Shown here: positions 7,562 to 16,468 of the stretch, piece after piece
Position numbering within the stretch: position 1 is the stretch's first letter
Layout of the letters: every line of letters begins with the position of its first letter
NCBI GenBank assembly: GCA_011389995.1
Contig: JAABTG010000026.1
Location: forward strand, 1-40,189
From: Thiotrichales bacterium
GTDB lineage: Bacteria; Pseudomonadota; Gammaproteobacteria; JAABTG01
Length of the DNA stretch: 40,189 nt
Direction of reading: 5' to 3'
Program-made: the position numbers and the translations under genes
The notes under the pieces: generated by a model
Told to the model about the DNA's origin: nothing
Databases searched by the model: none
What the model saw: the letters and a program-made list of their open reading frames with translations, nothing else

Positions 7562-8881
7562 ATGAGACGCCTGGTCCAAATCTTTCCCCTGCTGCTGGTG
7601 GGCCTCGCCGCCGGCGCCCTGGTCTCCGTGGGCCAGGACGTACTGGCGAAAAAGGAGGGTTCCAGCGGGCTGCCCCTGGAGGAACTGCAGGCCTTCAGCC
7701 AGGTGCTGGAGAAGATCAAGAGCGACTACGTCGAGGAGGTGGACGACAAGACCCTCCTCAACAACGCCATCAAGGGCATGCTGTCGGGGCTCGACCCCCA
7801 CTCCTCCTATCTCGATGCAGACGACTACAAGGACCTCCAGGCGGGTACCACCGGGGAGTTCGGGGGCCTCGGCATCGAGGTCACCATGGAGGACGGATTC
7901 ATCAAGGTGGTGGCCCCCATCGATGACACCCCCGCCCAGCGGGCGGGCGTGAAGGCCGGCGACACCATAATCCGCCTGGACGACACCTCCGTGAAGGGCA
8001 TGTCCCTCGGCGACGCGGTCAAGCTGATGCGTGGCAAGCCGGGCTCGGCCATCACCCTCACCATCATCCGCGAGGGTGCGGAAAAGCCCCTCAAGGTGGA
8101 CATCGAGCGGGCTATCATCAAGGTGCAGAGCGTCAAGTCCCGCATCCTGGATGACAGCTATGGTTACCTGCGCATCACCCAGTTCCAGTCCCACACCAAC
8201 GACGACCTGCGGGACGCCGTGGAAGAGCTCAAGCGGGACAGCGGCGGCGAGCTGCGCGGCATGGTGCTGGACCTGCGCAACAACCCCGGCGGGGTGTTGA
8301 GCGCGGCGGTGTCGGTCTCCGATGCCTTCATCAAGAAGGGGCTGCTGGTATACACGGAAGGCCGCATCGGCGACTCCCGGCTGAAGTTCAACGCCAAGCC
8401 CACGGACATCCTCGACGGCGCGCCCCTGGTGGTACTGGTGAACGGGGGCTCGGCCTCCGCCTCCGAGATCGTGGCCGGCGCCCTCCAGGACCAGGAGCGG
8501 GCGGTAATCATGGGCGAACCCACCTTCGGCAAGGGTTCGGTACAGACCATCCTGCCCATGGAGAACGGCTCCGCCCTCAAACTCACCACCGCCCGCTACT
8601 ACACCCCTTCGGGGCGCTCCATTCAAGCCGAGGGCATCGTGCCCGATATCATCCTGGAGAACGTCAGGGTGGCGGCGGCCGAGGACTCCGAGGTCACCCG
8701 GCTCAAGGAGCGGGACCTGGCGCGCCATCTCACCAACGGCGAAGGCGAGCCCGAGGAAGATGATTCATCCACCAAGGGTCAGAATGAAGAAGAATCCACT
8801 CCCCTGGCGAGCCGGGATTACGCCCTCTACGAGGCCCTCAACCTCCTCAAGGGTCTGGCCATCATTCGCAACCGTTCCTGA
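7562..8881 (+). CDS. ctpA: S41-family carboxyl-terminal processing protease
   Basis: The 439-residue product is a periplasmic serine protease that cleaves near protein C-termini. It has an N-terminal signal or anchor (residues 5-24), a PDZ domain at about 98-180 (EFGGLGIEVTMEDGFIKVVAPIDD) and an S41 catalytic domain. The catalytic dyad is visible as S299 in NGGSASASEI and K324 in FGKGSVQ, spaced by 25 residues as in Prc and D1 processing protease. The tail (about 385-425) is acidic and low in complexity before a final hydrophobic segment. The ATG at 7562 has a GGAG ribosome-binding site and gives a clean signal sequence; the frame is open upstream within envC. It sits between envC and yibQ, which are adjacent in E. 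coli. CtpA-type proteases often degrade peptidoglycan hydrolases or their activators, so a link to EnvC is plausible but inferred. Confidence 0.95.
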   Translation: MRRLVQIFPLLLVGLAAGALVSVGQDVLAKKEGSSGLPLEELQAFSQVLEKIKSDYVEEVDDKTLLNNAIKGMLSGLDPHSSYLDADDYKDLQAGTTGEFGGLGIEVTMEDGFIKVVAPIDDTPAQRAGVKAGDTIIRLDDTSVKGMSLGDAVKLMRGKPGSAITLTIIREGAEKPLKVDIERAIIKVQSVKSRILDDSYGYLRITQFQSHTNDDLRDAVEELKRDSGGELRGMVLDLRNNPGGVLSAAVSVSDAFIKKGLLVYTEGRIGDSRLKFNAKPTDILDGAPLVVLVNGGSASASEIVAGALQDQERAVIMGEPTFGKGSVQTILPMENGSALKLTTARYYTPSGRSIQAEGIVPDIILENVRVAAAEDSEVTRLKERDLARHLTNGEGEPEEDDSSTKGQNEEESTPLASRDYALYEALNLLKGLAIIRNRS

Positions 8882-9683
8882 CACCGTTGCGGCCGGCGGG
8901 CGGGGCCGCCCGCCGGCCTTCGGGCTGTTGCTGGCGGGGCTGTTCTGCCTCGCCCTGGCGCCCCTTACCGCCGTCGCCGATGCCGGCCGCGCCTACATCG
9001 CCCTGGTCATGGACGACCTGGGATACCGCCTCAAGGAGGGTCGGGACACGGTGGCCCTGCCGCCGGCCGTCACCCTGAGCTTCCTGCCCCACACCCCCCA
9101 CGCCCCCGCCCTCGCCGCGGCGGCGGTGGCCGAGGGCCACGAGATCATGCTCCACATGCCCATGGAGGCGCGTAACGGCAAGGCCCTCGGGCCCGGCGGC
9201 CTGACGACGGCCATGGGCCGGCGCGAATTGGAGGCGATCTTCCACCAGGCCATCCTCAGCCTGCCCGGCGTGGTGGGGGTGAGCAACCACATGGGGAGCC
9301 TGCTCACCAGCCGCGCGGCCGCCATGGGCTGGCTCATGGAGGCCATGGGCGCTTACCCCGGTCTGTACTTCGTGGACAGCCGCACCGCCGGCGGCAGCGT
9401 CGCCGCCGCCACGGCCCGGGAACACGGCATACCCCAGTACACCCGCGACGTGTTCCTGGACGACGACCCGTCCCCCGCAGCCATCGACCACCAGCTCACC
9501 CGCCTGGAACACAGGGCCCGCACCCAGGGCCTGGCCCTGGGCATCGGCCATCCCTACCCCACCACCCTGGAGGCCCTCAACGCCTGGCTTCCCGCCCTCG
9601 AGGAGCGGGATATAGAACTCGTGCCGGTTTCACGCCTCATCGAACTAAGACAACTCCGGCGCCTGGCGAATTTTGAATTTTGA
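8784..9683 (+). CDS. yibQ: Divergent polysaccharide deacetylase family protein (YibQ-like)
   Basis: This protein of the divergent polysaccharide deacetylase family has the conserved blocks ALVMDDLGY, LHMPMEA, GVSNHMGSLLT, YFVDSRT and GIGHPYPTTLEAL, which hold the putative metal and catalytic residues. A hydrophobic export signal (FGLLLAGLFCLALAPLTAVADA) precedes the domain, so the product is likely periplasmic. No function is established for YibQ beyond its link to envC. The start is uncertain. The ATG at 8784 overlaps ctpA by about 98 nt and gives an N-region of roughly 47 residues before the signal; a TTG inside the hydrophobic stretch (near 8928) would give a short signal peptide. The C-terminal residues NFEF and the stop lie inside the repeat element beginning at 9668, so the natural C-terminus may have been altered by it. 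Confidence 0.88.
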   Translation: MKKNPLPWRAGITPSTRPSTSSRVWPSFATVPDTVAAGGRGRPPAFGLLLAGLFCLALAPLTAVADAGRAYIALVMDDLGYRLKEGRDTVALPPAVTLSFLPHTPHAPALAAAAVAEGHEIMLHMPMEARNGKALGPGGLTTAMGRRELEAIFHQAILSLPGVVGVSNHMGSLLTSRAAAMGWLMEAMGAYPGLYFVDSRTAGGSVAAATAREHGIPQYTRDVFLDDDPSPAAIDHQLTRLEHRARTQGLALGIGHPYPTTLEALNAWLPALEERDIELVPVSRLIELRQLRRLANFEF

Positions 9684-9822
9684 ATTCTTAATTTTGAATT
9701 GATGCGCTCCGCTACGCTCGCCCGTTGTTTTAAAAGGCGATCGGCCGCGGCTGGATGCGGGGGCACCCGCCACCCCTCCCCACCCAAAGAATTCAAAATT
9801 CAAAATTAAGAATTCAAAATTC
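9668..9822. repeat. Composite inverted repeat with AT-rich GAATTTT-type tandem units
   Basis: The left arm (9668-9700) consists of tandem GAATTTT/GAATTCTTA units. The right arm (9789-9822) carries the reverse-complement units (AATTCAAA, TTAAGAATTC). The arms face each other around a GC-rich core of about 88 nt. The element fills the whole gap between convergent yibQ and ubiB: its left end supplies the last codons and stop of yibQ, and its right end stops 5 nt from the ubiB stop codon. Base pairing of the arms could make a bidirectional terminator, but there is no classical GC stem plus U-tract. Confidence 0.85.
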
Positions 9823-9826
9823 GACG

Positions 9827-11494
9827 TCAGTCGTTAGGCCATGCTGCGAGGAGCAGGAACACCCCCAGCCCGCCCAGCACCCAGGTGCCGATGGGGGCGG
9901 GGCCCAGCATGGGGGGGGCGTAGCCGTCGAGGCCGAGGAGCACGGCCGCGGACAGCACCAGGCCGGTGCCGATGATGGCGAACACGGTGCGCTCGTGCTG
10001 GCGGCGCATCTCCCGCCGCAGCTTGGCCAGCTCCGCGGATTGCCACTGCACCACCAGATTCCCCTCCTGGGCCTTCTTCAGCACGTCGTGGGTCATGGCC
10101 GGCAGTCGGGGCAGCATCTCGCCCCACTCCGGGGCCGCGGTGCGCACCCCGCGCACCAGGCCGCGCACCCCGATCTGCTCGCTCATCCAGCGTTCCATGA
10201 AGGGCTTGGCGGTGGTCCACAGGTCCAGATCGGGATAGATCTGGCGCCCCAGACCCTCGATGTTCAGCAGGGTCTTCTCCAGCAGCACCAGCTGCGGCTG
10301 CACTTCCATGTTGAAGCGCCGGGCGGTCTGGAACAGCCGCACCAGCAGGGTGGCGAAGGAGATATCCTTGAAGGGCCGTTCGAAGATGGGTTCGCAGACG
10401 GTGCGGATGGCCGACTCGAACTCGTCCACCCGGGTGTCGGGCGGGATCCAGCCAGACTGCACGTGGAGCTCCGCCACCCGCCGGTAGTCGCGCCGGAAAA
10501 AGGCATACAGATTCTCCGCCAGGTAGCGCTGGTCCTCCTGGGTCAGGGTGCCCACGATGCCGAAATCCACCGAGATGTAGTACGGCCGCTGGATGTCGTC
10601 GGCATTGATGAACATGTTGCCCGGGTGCATGTCGGCATGGAAGAAATTGTGGCGGAATACCTGGGTGAAGAAGATCTCCACACCCCGTTCCGCCAGCACC
10701 TTGAGGTTGACCCCGGCGCGCCGCAACACGGCGAGGTCGGAGATGGGATAGCCCCCCACCCGCTCCATCACCATGACGTTGCGCCGCGTGAGGGGCCAGT
10801 GCACCTCGGGGATGTAGAGGAGCTCGGAGTCCTGGAAGTTGCGTCTCAGCTGGGAGGCCGAACCGGCCTCCCGCAGCAGGTCCAGCTCGTCCAGGATGGT
10901 CTTCTCGTATTCCGCCACCACCTCCCGCGGCCGCAGCCTCCGGCCCTCGGCCCAGAAACGGTCCGCCAGGGCCGCCATGGTATGCAGAAGGTCCATGTCG
11001 CGGCGAATCACCCGCTCGATGCGCGGCCTGAGCACCTTCACCACCACCTCGCGGCCGTCCTTGAGGAGGGCGGCATGGACCTGGGCGATGGAGGCCGAGG
11101 CCATGGGGGTCTCGTCGAAGTGGTCGAAGACGTCCTCCAGGGGGTGGCCGTAGGCCTTCTCGATCATGGCCCGGGCCTCGTCGCCCGGATAGGGGGGGAC
11201 GCGGTCCTGGAGGCCGGCCAGCTCGTCGGCGATGTCGGCGGGCAGCAGGTCGCGACGGGTGGACAGGAGTTGACCGAACTTGACGAAGATGGGCCCCAGG
11301 TCCTCCAGGGCCTCGCGGATGCGCTGGCCCCGGGCGGGCAGGTTACGGGGAAACCACTGCCAGGGCCGCACCAGATAGAACATCCACCGCACCGGCCGCA
11401 ACAGGTGAGTGGCGAGGATGACGTCGTCCAGGCCGTGACGTACCAGCACCAGGTTGATATGGGCCAGTCGCAGGGCCCTGCCGAACCCCATCAT
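9827..11494 (-). CDS. ubiB: UbiB, ABC1/ADCK-family atypical kinase-like protein for ubiquinone synthesis
   Basis: The 555-residue product is a membrane-associated ATPase of the UbiB/COQ8 family needed for ubiquinone biosynthesis, probably by extracting or presenting lipid intermediates. It carries the family-specific KxGQ motif (IFVKFGQLLSTRRDLLP, near residue 60), the SIAQVH segment of the altered nucleotide-binding loop, the invariant Lys in VVVKVLRP, ADMHPGNMFI and the DFG-like VDFGIVG. Two C-terminal hydrophobic helices (about 500-550) anchor it. It ends the ubiE-ubiJ-ubiB run, 94 nt after ubiJ, the order seen in E. coli. It converges on yibQ with the composite repeat between. Confidence is high. 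Confidence 0.96.
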   Translation of the reverse strand: MMGFGRALRLAHINLVLVRHGLDDVILATHLLRPVRWMFYLVRPWQWFPRNLPARGQRIREALEDLGPIFVKFGQLLSTRRDLLPADIADELAGLQDRVPPYPGDEARAMIEKAYGHPLEDVFDHFDETPMASASIAQVHAALLKDGREVVVKVLRPRIERVIRRDMDLLHTMAALADRFWAEGRRLRPREVVAEYEKTILDELDLLREAGSASQLRRNFQDSELLYIPEVHWPLTRRNVMVMERVGGYPISDLAVLRRAGVNLKVLAERGVEIFFTQVFRHNFFHADMHPGNMFINADDIQRPYYISVDFGIVGTLTQEDQRYLAENLYAFFRRDYRRVAELHVQSGWIPPDTRVDEFESAIRTVCEPIFERPFKDISFATLLVRLFQTARRFNMEVQPQLVLLEKTLLNIEGLGRQIYPDLDLWTTAKPFMERWMSEQIGVRGLVRGVRTAAPEWGEMLPRLPAMTHDVLKKAQEGNLVVQWQSAELAKLRREMRRQHERTVFAIIGTGLVLSAAVLLGLDGYAPPMLGPAPIGTWVLGGLGVFLLLAAWPND

Positions 11495-11588
11495 GCCCGC
11501 AGGCGAGCCGCATCACCGCCCCGTCCGTGCATCGCCCGCGACGGGGAACGCCAGGGGCCGCGGGCCCATGGGTCCTTGGGAAGCACGG

Positions 11589-12218
11589 TCACGGGGACTC
11601 CTCCGCGCCCTCGGCGGCCGCGCGCTCCAGCCGTTCCAGGCGCGCCTCGAGGCGCGCCACGTCGTCCCTCATGATGTCCACCGCGGCGCTGAAGGCCCGC
11701 ACCTCCTCCTGCCGCACCACCAGCCGCGACTCCTCCTCGAGGAAATCCCGGGTGTCCCGGGCCAGGCTCTCCCGGGCCTGGTCCGACCACCTGCCCAGAC
11801 CGCGCACGCCGCGCGCCACCTGATGACCCACGGGGTCGCCCACGAGGCGGGTGAGGGGCTCCTCCCAGTCCATGTCCGAGGTGGCGAGGATCCCCCGCAG
11901 ACGCTCCAGCAGACCGGTGTCTCCCGCCACCTCCACCTCGCCCCGGAACAGGGACTGGTAGGGCTCGGTGCTGGTGAACAGGCGCGCCAGGGCCAGGGGC
12001 GGCCCGCTGATGGTGGTGTCGGGGGCCTCGCCATCCTCCCCCGGCCAGGGGGCCAGATGGATGCCGTCGGTAGCGATGAACACCAGCAGCCGCAACCGCA
12101 GGCCCCGCACCTCGAGACCGAGGCTGCGCCCCGCCAGCCCCCTGAGGGCCTCGGCGGCCGCCGGGTCCAGCCCTAAGCCGCGGTTGACAAACTCCTCCAG
12201 CACCAGCATCCAGGCCAT
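11589..12218 (-). CDS. ubiJ: UbiJ, SCP2-domain accessory factor for ubiquinone biosynthesis
   Basis: The product has 209 residues, close to E. coli UbiJ (201). The N-terminal part (about 1-115) is SCP2-like with a hydrophobic lipid-binding pocket (LGLEVRGLRLRLLVFIATDGIHLAP, TTISGPPLALARLF, RGEVEVAGDTGLLERL). The C-terminal half is helical and charged, ending in a coiled coil (RDDVARLEARLERLERAA). UbiJ binds ubiquinone intermediates and, with UbiK, organises the soluble Ubi complex. The start chosen is the ATG at 12218, 17 nt after the ubiE stop; the frame is open upstream through ubiE but the sequence there is antisense-like. Weak sequence conservation is normal for this family, so context carries much of the weight. 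Confidence 0.9.
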   Translation of the reverse strand: MAWMLVLEEFVNRGLGLDPAAAEALRGLAGRSLGLEVRGLRLRLLVFIATDGIHLAPWPGEDGEAPDTTISGPPLALARLFTSTEPYQSLFRGEVEVAGDTGLLERLRGILATSDMDWEEPLTRLVGDPVGHQVARGVRGLGRWSDQARESLARDTRDFLEEESRLVVRQEEVRAFSAAVDIMRDDVARLEARLERLERAAAEGAEESP

Positions 12219-12235
12219 GTCCGGACCTCCCGTGT

Positions 12236-12982
12236 TCAGACCTTGAAGCCGCGGTGCACGGCCACCACACCCGCAGACAGGTTGTGGTAGTCGCAGCGCC
12301 CGAAGCCGGCGGCCTCCATCATGGTCTTGAGGGCCTCCTGGTCCGGATGCATGCGGATGGATTCCGCCAGGTAACGATAGCTCTGGTCGTCCTGGGCCAC
12401 CAGCCGGCCGAGGCGCGGCAGTACGGAGAAGGAATAGCCGTCGTAGAGGCGCCGCAGCAGACGGCCGCGCACCTGGGAGAACTCCAGCACCAGCAACTTG
12501 CCACCGGGGCGCAGCACCCGGTGGATGGCCTGCAGGGCGCGCTCCTTGTGGGTGACGTTGCGCAGGCCGAAGGCCATGGTGACGCAATCGAAGTGATTGT
12601 CGGCGAAGGGCAGCACCTCGGCATCGGCGAGGACGTAGTCCACGTTCCCGACGATGCCCCGGTCCACCAGGCGCCGGCGCCCGACCTCCAGCATGGGGGC
12701 GTTGATGTCGCTCAGCACCACCCGCCCTTGCGCACCCACCCGGGGGGCCATGAGGGCGGCCAGGTCCCCGGTGCCCCCCGCCAGGTCCAGCACCCGATCC
12801 CCCGGCCGCAGCCCCGCGGTGAATATCGTGAAGCGCTTCCACAGGCGGTGTATGCCCAGGGACATGAGGTCGTTCATGAGGTCGTAACGGTCCGCCACGG
12901 ACTCGAACACCTGGCCCACACGGCCGGCCTTCTCCGCCTCGTCCACCTCCTGATATCCGAAATGGGTCTTGTTGCTGTCCAC
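12236..12982 (-). CDS. ubiE: Ubiquinone/menaquinone C-methyltransferase UbiE
   Basis: This SAM-dependent methyltransferase performs the C-methylation in ubiquinone (and demethylmenaquinone) synthesis. The 248-residue product starts with the family N-terminus THFGYQEV, then [21 protein letters not shown]. The SAM-binding motif I is [12 protein letters not shown] (about residues 63-74); later motifs are [25 protein letters not shown] and LLVLEFSQV. The C-terminus is complete ([17 protein letters not shown]). It is preceded by the DUF971 gene (26 nt) and followed by ubiJ (17 nt), so it sits inside a tight unit. Identification is secure. Confidence 0.97.
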   Translation of the reverse strand: MDSNKTHFGYQEVDEAEKAGRVGQVFESVADRYDLMNDLMSLGIHRLWKRFTIFTAGLRPGDRVLDLAGGTGDLAALMAPRVGAQGRVVLSDINAPMLEVGRRRLVDRGIVGNVDYVLADAEVLPFADNHFDCVTMAFGLRNVTHKERALQAIHRVLRPGGKLLVLEFSQVRGRLLRRLYDGYSFSVLPRLGRLVAQDDQSYRYLAESIRMHPDQEALKTMMEAAGFGRCDYHNLSAGVVAVHRGFKV

Positions 12983-13008
12983 GCGGCGCCCCCTATGGCG
13001 TCATTCCT

Positions 13009-13380
13009 TTAGGAATCCGTACGGCGGTTGCGGCCCGCCTTTTCCAGGGCCTCCAGGTAGTCCCGCCAGTAGGTCTCGTAGTTGGCACCGAGATCGTACA
13101 GGGTATGCCAGGCGTAGATCCCGGTATTGTGCTCGTCGTCGAAGTGCAGGCACACGGCATAATTGCCGACGGGCTCGATCCTGACGATGTTGACGTCCTC
13201 CTTGCCCACCTGCAGGGTGCCCTCCCCCGGCCCGTGGCCCCTCACCTCCGCCGAAGGGGAATAGACCCGCAGGTATTCGCAGGGCAGATTGAAGCGTGCG
13301 CCGTCGTCGAAGGCAATCTCCAGGGTCTTCGACTTCTGGTGGAGGTTGAGCTCCGTGGGATTGGGTGTCTTGTCACTCAT
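13009..13380 (-). CDS. DUF971-domain protein (gamma-butyrobetaine hydroxylase-like N-terminal fold)
   Basis: The 123-residue product consists almost entirely of the DUF971 domain, the small fold also found at the N-terminus of gamma-butyrobetaine hydroxylase. Diagnostic segments are LEIAFDDGARFNLPCEYLRVYSPSAEVRGHG, VNIVRIEPVGNYAVCLHFDDEHNTGIYAWHTLYDLG and NYETYWRDYLEALEKAG. Stand-alone members commonly lie between hslVU and ubiE in proteobacteria, as here. Their role is unknown; links to iron-sulfur proteins have been suggested for family members, which this sequence does not test. There are two cysteines (CEY, VCL), not arranged as a known cluster motif. Confidence 0.93.
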   Translation of the reverse strand: MSDKTPNPTELNLHQKSKTLEIAFDDGARFNLPCEYLRVYSPSAEVRGHGPGEGTLQVGKEDVNIVRIEPVGNYAVCLHFDDEHNTGIYAWHTLYDLGANYETYWRDYLEALEKAGRNRRTDS

Positions 13381-13468
13381 GGTCGTGTCTCGTAATCAGT
13401 GGAATAACGCCGGCAGTTTAAAACAGCCCCGGGTACCGCCGGCACCCACCCTTGTCGGGGTATTGCCA

Positions 13469-14821
13469 CTACAGGATGTACTGGCTGAGGTCCTCGTCCC
13501 GGGCCAGCTCGGCCAGGTGATCGTCCACGTAGGCCGCATCCACCACCACCGTCTGACCGGCACATTCCGGGGCCTCGAAGGAGATGGTCTCCAGCAGGCG
13601 TTCCATCACCGTGTGCAAGCGCCGGGCACCGATGTTCTCGGCCCGTTCGTTGACCTCCCAGGCCACCTCGGCGAGGCGCCTCACGGCATCGTCGGTGAAG
13701 GAGAGCCGTACCTCCTCGGTGGCCATCAGGGCCTGGTACTGTTCCATGAGGGAGGCGTCGGGCTCCTTCAGGATGCGCACGAAGTCCTCCACCCCCAGGG
13801 CGGCCAGCTCCACGCGGATGGGCAGGCGGCCCTGGAGTTCCGGGATGAGGTCCGAGGGCTTCGCCAGGTGGAAGGCGCCGGAGGCGATGAACAGGATGTG
13901 GTCGGTACGCACCGTGCCGTACTTGGTGGAGACGGTGGAGCCCTCCACCAGGGGCAGCAGGTCCCGCTGCACGCCCTCCCGGGAGACATCGGCGCCGCTG
14001 GTCTCCGAACGGCTCGCCACCTTGTCCAGCTCGTCGAGGAAGACGATGCCGTTCTGTTCCACGTTGTAGAGGGCGCTGGTCTTGATGTCGTCCTCGTTCA
14101 CCAGTTTGCCGGCCTCTTCCTCCACCAGCATCTTGAGGGCATGGCGGATCTGCAGCTTGCGGCTCTTGGTGCGGTTGCCGGCCATGTTCTGGAACATGCT
14201 CTGGAGCTGGCTGGTCATTTCCTCCATGCCCGGAGGGGCCATGATCTCCACCCCCGGGCCGGCGGCCCGCACCTCGATCTCCACCTCGCGATCGTCCAGG
14301 CGGCCCTCCCGCAACATCTTGCGGAATTTCTGGCGGGTATCCGAGCCGTCGGCCGGGGCCTCGTCGTCGCGGGCCCCGTCGTCGCGGGCCTCGAAGCCCT
14401 CCCGGGCAGGTCGCAGGAGGGCGTCGAGGAGGCGTTCCTCGGCCAGCTCCTCGGCCCGGGTGCGCACCTTGGCGGTCTCCGCCTCCCGCTGCATGGACAC
14501 CGCGGAATCCGTGAGGTCGCGGATGATGGACTCCACGTCCCGCCCCACATACCCCACCTCGGTGAACTTGGTGGCCTCCACCTTGATGAAGGGGGCATGG
14601 GCGAGGCGGGCGAGGCGCCGGGCGATCTCCGTCTTGCCCACTCCGGTGGGTCCGATCATGAGGATATTCTTGGGCGAGATCTCGCCGCGCAGGGGCTCAT
14701 CTATCTGGGAGCGGCGCCAGCGGTTGCGCAGGGCGATGGCCACGGCCCGCTTGGCGTCGTCCTGGCCGATGATGTGCTTGTCCAGTTCGTGGACGATCTC
14801 TCGGGGGGTCATTTGGGACAT
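13469..14821 (-). CDS. hslU: HslU, ATPase subunit of the HslVU protease
   Basis: HslU is the AAA+ unfoldase that feeds substrates to HslV in the cytosol. The 450-residue product begins [28 protein letters not shown] and has Walker [10 protein letters not shown] (about residues 57-65). It carries [14 protein letters not shown] (pore loop), Walker [12 protein letters not shown], sensor region [10 protein letters not shown] and the terminal sequence DLSQYIL that inserts into HslV. The I-domain (about 110-240) includes an Arg/Asp-rich low-complexity stretch ([18 protein letters not shown]) that varies in the family. The gene follows hslV by 59 nt, as in most proteobacteria. Identification is secure. 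Confidence 0.98.
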   Translation of the reverse strand: MSQMTPREIVHELDKHIIGQDDAKRAVAIALRNRWRRSQIDEPLRGEISPKNILMIGPTGVGKTEIARRLARLAHAPFIKVEATKFTEVGYVGRDVESIIRDLTDSAVSMQREAETAKVRTRAEELAEERLLDALLRPAREGFEARDDGARDDEAPADGSDTRQKFRKMLREGRLDDREVEIEVRAAGPGVEIMAPPGMEEMTSQLQSMFQNMAGNRTKSRKLQIRHALKMLVEEEAGKLVNEDDIKTSALYNVEQNGIVFLDELDKVASRSETSGADVSREGVQRDLLPLVEGSTVSTKYGTVRTDHILFIASGAFHLAKPSDLIPELQGRLPIRVELAALGVEDFVRILKEPDASLMEQYQALMATEEVRLSFTDDAVRRLAEVAWEVNERAENIGARRLHTVMERLLETISFEAPECAGQTVVVDAAYVDDHLAELARDEDLSQYIL

Positions 14822-14880
14822 AGGTGTTCAAACCGGCTCGGGTGCATGAGGAACATGGGATTGCCGTTGACCGCGAGGGT

Positions 14881-15423
14881 TCAATCGGCCTCCAGCTCTT
14901 CGATGGTGAGGTGGTGATTGGTGTAGACGCAGATATCCCCGGCGATGGACAGGGCGCGCTCCACGATGTCGCGGGCACCGAGGTCCGTATTCCCGAGCAG
15001 GGCCCGGGCAGCGGCCTCGGCGTAGGGGCCGCCCGAGCCGATGGCCATGAGGTCGTGTTCGGGCTCGATGACGTCGCCGGTGCCGGAGATGATGAGGGAA
15101 TCCTTGACATCCGCCACCGTGAGGAGGGCCTCGAGACGCCGCAGGCTGCGGTCGGTGCGCCAGTCCTTCGCCAGTTCCACGGCCGAGCGCACCAGGTTGC
15201 CCTGGTGCTTCTCCAGCTTACCCTCGAAGCGTTCGAACAACGTGAAGGCGTCGGCGGTGCCGCCGGCGAAGCCGGCGATGACGCGGCCCTGGAACAACCG
15301 CCGCACCTTGCGCGCATTGCCCTTCATGACGGTGTCGCCCATGGAGACCTGGCCGTCCCCGCCGATGGCGACCCGGCCCTCCCGGCGGACCGAGAGGATG
15401 GTGGTGCCTCTGAACTGCTGCAA
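14881..15423 (-). CDS. hslV: HslV, peptidase subunit of the HslVU protease
   Basis: HslV is the proteasome beta-like Thr peptidase. The product has 180 residues. The sequence [29 protein letters not shown] shows a six-residue propeptide, with T7 as the likely catalytic N-terminal threonine after cleavage at Gly-Thr. [10 protein letters not shown] and [18 protein letters not shown] are conserved family blocks, and [15 protein letters not shown] lies near the allosteric C-terminal half. It lies between xerC (118 nt upstream) and hslU. I did not find a convincing sigma32 promoter in the gap upstream, so heat-shock control cannot be claimed from sequence. Confidence 0.98.
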   Translation of the reverse strand: MQQFRGTTILSVRREGRVAIGGDGQVSMGDTVMKGNARKVRRLFQGRVIAGFAGGTADAFTLFERFEGKLEKHQGNLVRSAVELAKDWRTDRSLRRLEALLTVADVKDSLIISGTGDVIEPEHDLMAIGSGGPYAEAAARALLGNTDLGARDIVERALSIAGDICVYTNHHLTIEELEAD

Positions 15424-15540
15424 GGGTGTCTCTCCGGAGTCGTCGAATGGGCGACCGATCTTATCATCTTCCGACGCCCGCGCGCCGCCGGCGAACCCCA
15501 GGGAAAGTGGGGGTTGCGGCGCGGACCGCGGGCCGCCGCC

Positions 15541-16446
15541 TCAGGAGGAGGAGCGTTTGCGGGCCCGCGGATGGGCGGCGTCGTAGACCCGGGCGAGGTG
15601 CTGGAAATCCAGATGGGTGTAGATCTGGGTGGTGCTGATGTTGGAATGGCCGAGGAGTTCCTGGACCGCCCGCAGGTCGCCGCTGGACTCCAGCAGGTGG
15701 CTGGCGAAGGAGTGGCGCAGCATGTGGGGATGCACGGGCCCCTGGCCCACCGCCGCGGCGCGCCGGGCCAGGCGCTGCTGCACCGCCCGGCGCGACAGGC
15801 GCCCGCCGCGACGGCTCACGAAGACGGCCGCGACGTCGGCCCGGGCCAGGCCGCCGCGCACCTCGAGCCAGTCCTCCAGGGCGGCCACGGCATGGCGTCC
15901 CACCGGCACCACCCGGCGCTTGTTGCCCTTGCCCGTCACCGTCACCAGGGCCTCCGGGAGATCCAGGGCCCCCAGGTCCAGCCCCGTCAGCTCCGCCAGC
16001 CGCAGGCCGGAGCCGTACATCAGCTCCCACATGGCGCGGTCCCGCCGCCCCAGCTCATCGGGCTCGCCGCCCCCCACCACCGCCGCCGCCCCGTCCACGT
16101 CGAGGACCGCAGGCAGCCGCCGGGCCACCCGCGGTGCCGCCACGCCCCGCCCCGGATTGGCCTCCACCACCCCCTCCCGCATGAGGTAGGCGAAGAGCCC
16201 CCGCACCGCCGACAACCGGCGCTGGATGCTGGGGCCGCCGAGCCCACTGCGGTGGCGCCGGGCGGCGTAGGAGCGCACGGTGGCGGCATCCACGGACCCC
16301 GCCTCGGCAAGCCCCTGTTCATCGAGGAATGCGAGGAATTCAGCCAGATCCCGGCCATAGGCCGCCGTGGTATGGGGCGACAGGCGGCGCTCCCGGGCCA
16401 GGTGATCCAGGTAACGGGGCAGCCAATGGCGCAGAGAAGCGGTCAC
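15541..16446 (-). CDS. xerC: Tyrosine recombinase XerC
   Basis: XerC pairs with XerD to resolve chromosome dimers at dif with FtsK. The product has 301 residues, normal for XerC. The N-terminal SAM-like core-binding domain (WLPRYLDHLARERRLSPHTTAAYGRDLAEFLAFL) precedes a catalytic domain with the first Arg in GSGLRLAEL, Lys in TGKGNKRR, HMLRHSFASHLL (H and second Arg), LLGHSNISTTQIYTH (His and nucleophilic Tyr). I chose the GTG at 16446 because the translation from there (VTASLRHWLPRY) matches XerC N-termini and starts 22 nt after the DUF484 stop; the longer open frame upstream is antisense-like. The dapF-DUF484-xerC order is classical. Confidence 0.96.
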   Translation of the reverse strand: MTASLRHWLPRYLDHLARERRLSPHTTAAYGRDLAEFLAFLDEQGLAEAGSVDAATVRSYAARRHRSGLGGPSIQRRLSAVRGLFAYLMREGVVEANPGRGVAAPRVARRLPAVLDVDGAAAVVGGGEPDELGRRDRAMWELMYGSGLRLAELTGLDLGALDLPEALVTVTGKGNKRRVVPVGRHAVAALEDWLEVRGGLARADVAAVFVSRRGGRLSRRAVQQRLARRAAAVGQGPVHPHMLRHSFASHLLESSGDLRAVQELLGHSNISTTQIYTHLDFQHLARVYDAAHPRARKRSSS

Positions 16447-16468
16447 GGGACGGAGAACTCCTGCGGCC

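Noticed and set aside
15424-15540. Sigma32 heat-shock promoter for hslVU
   Set aside because: No CTTGAAA/CCCCAT-type pair was found in the gap upstream of hslV.
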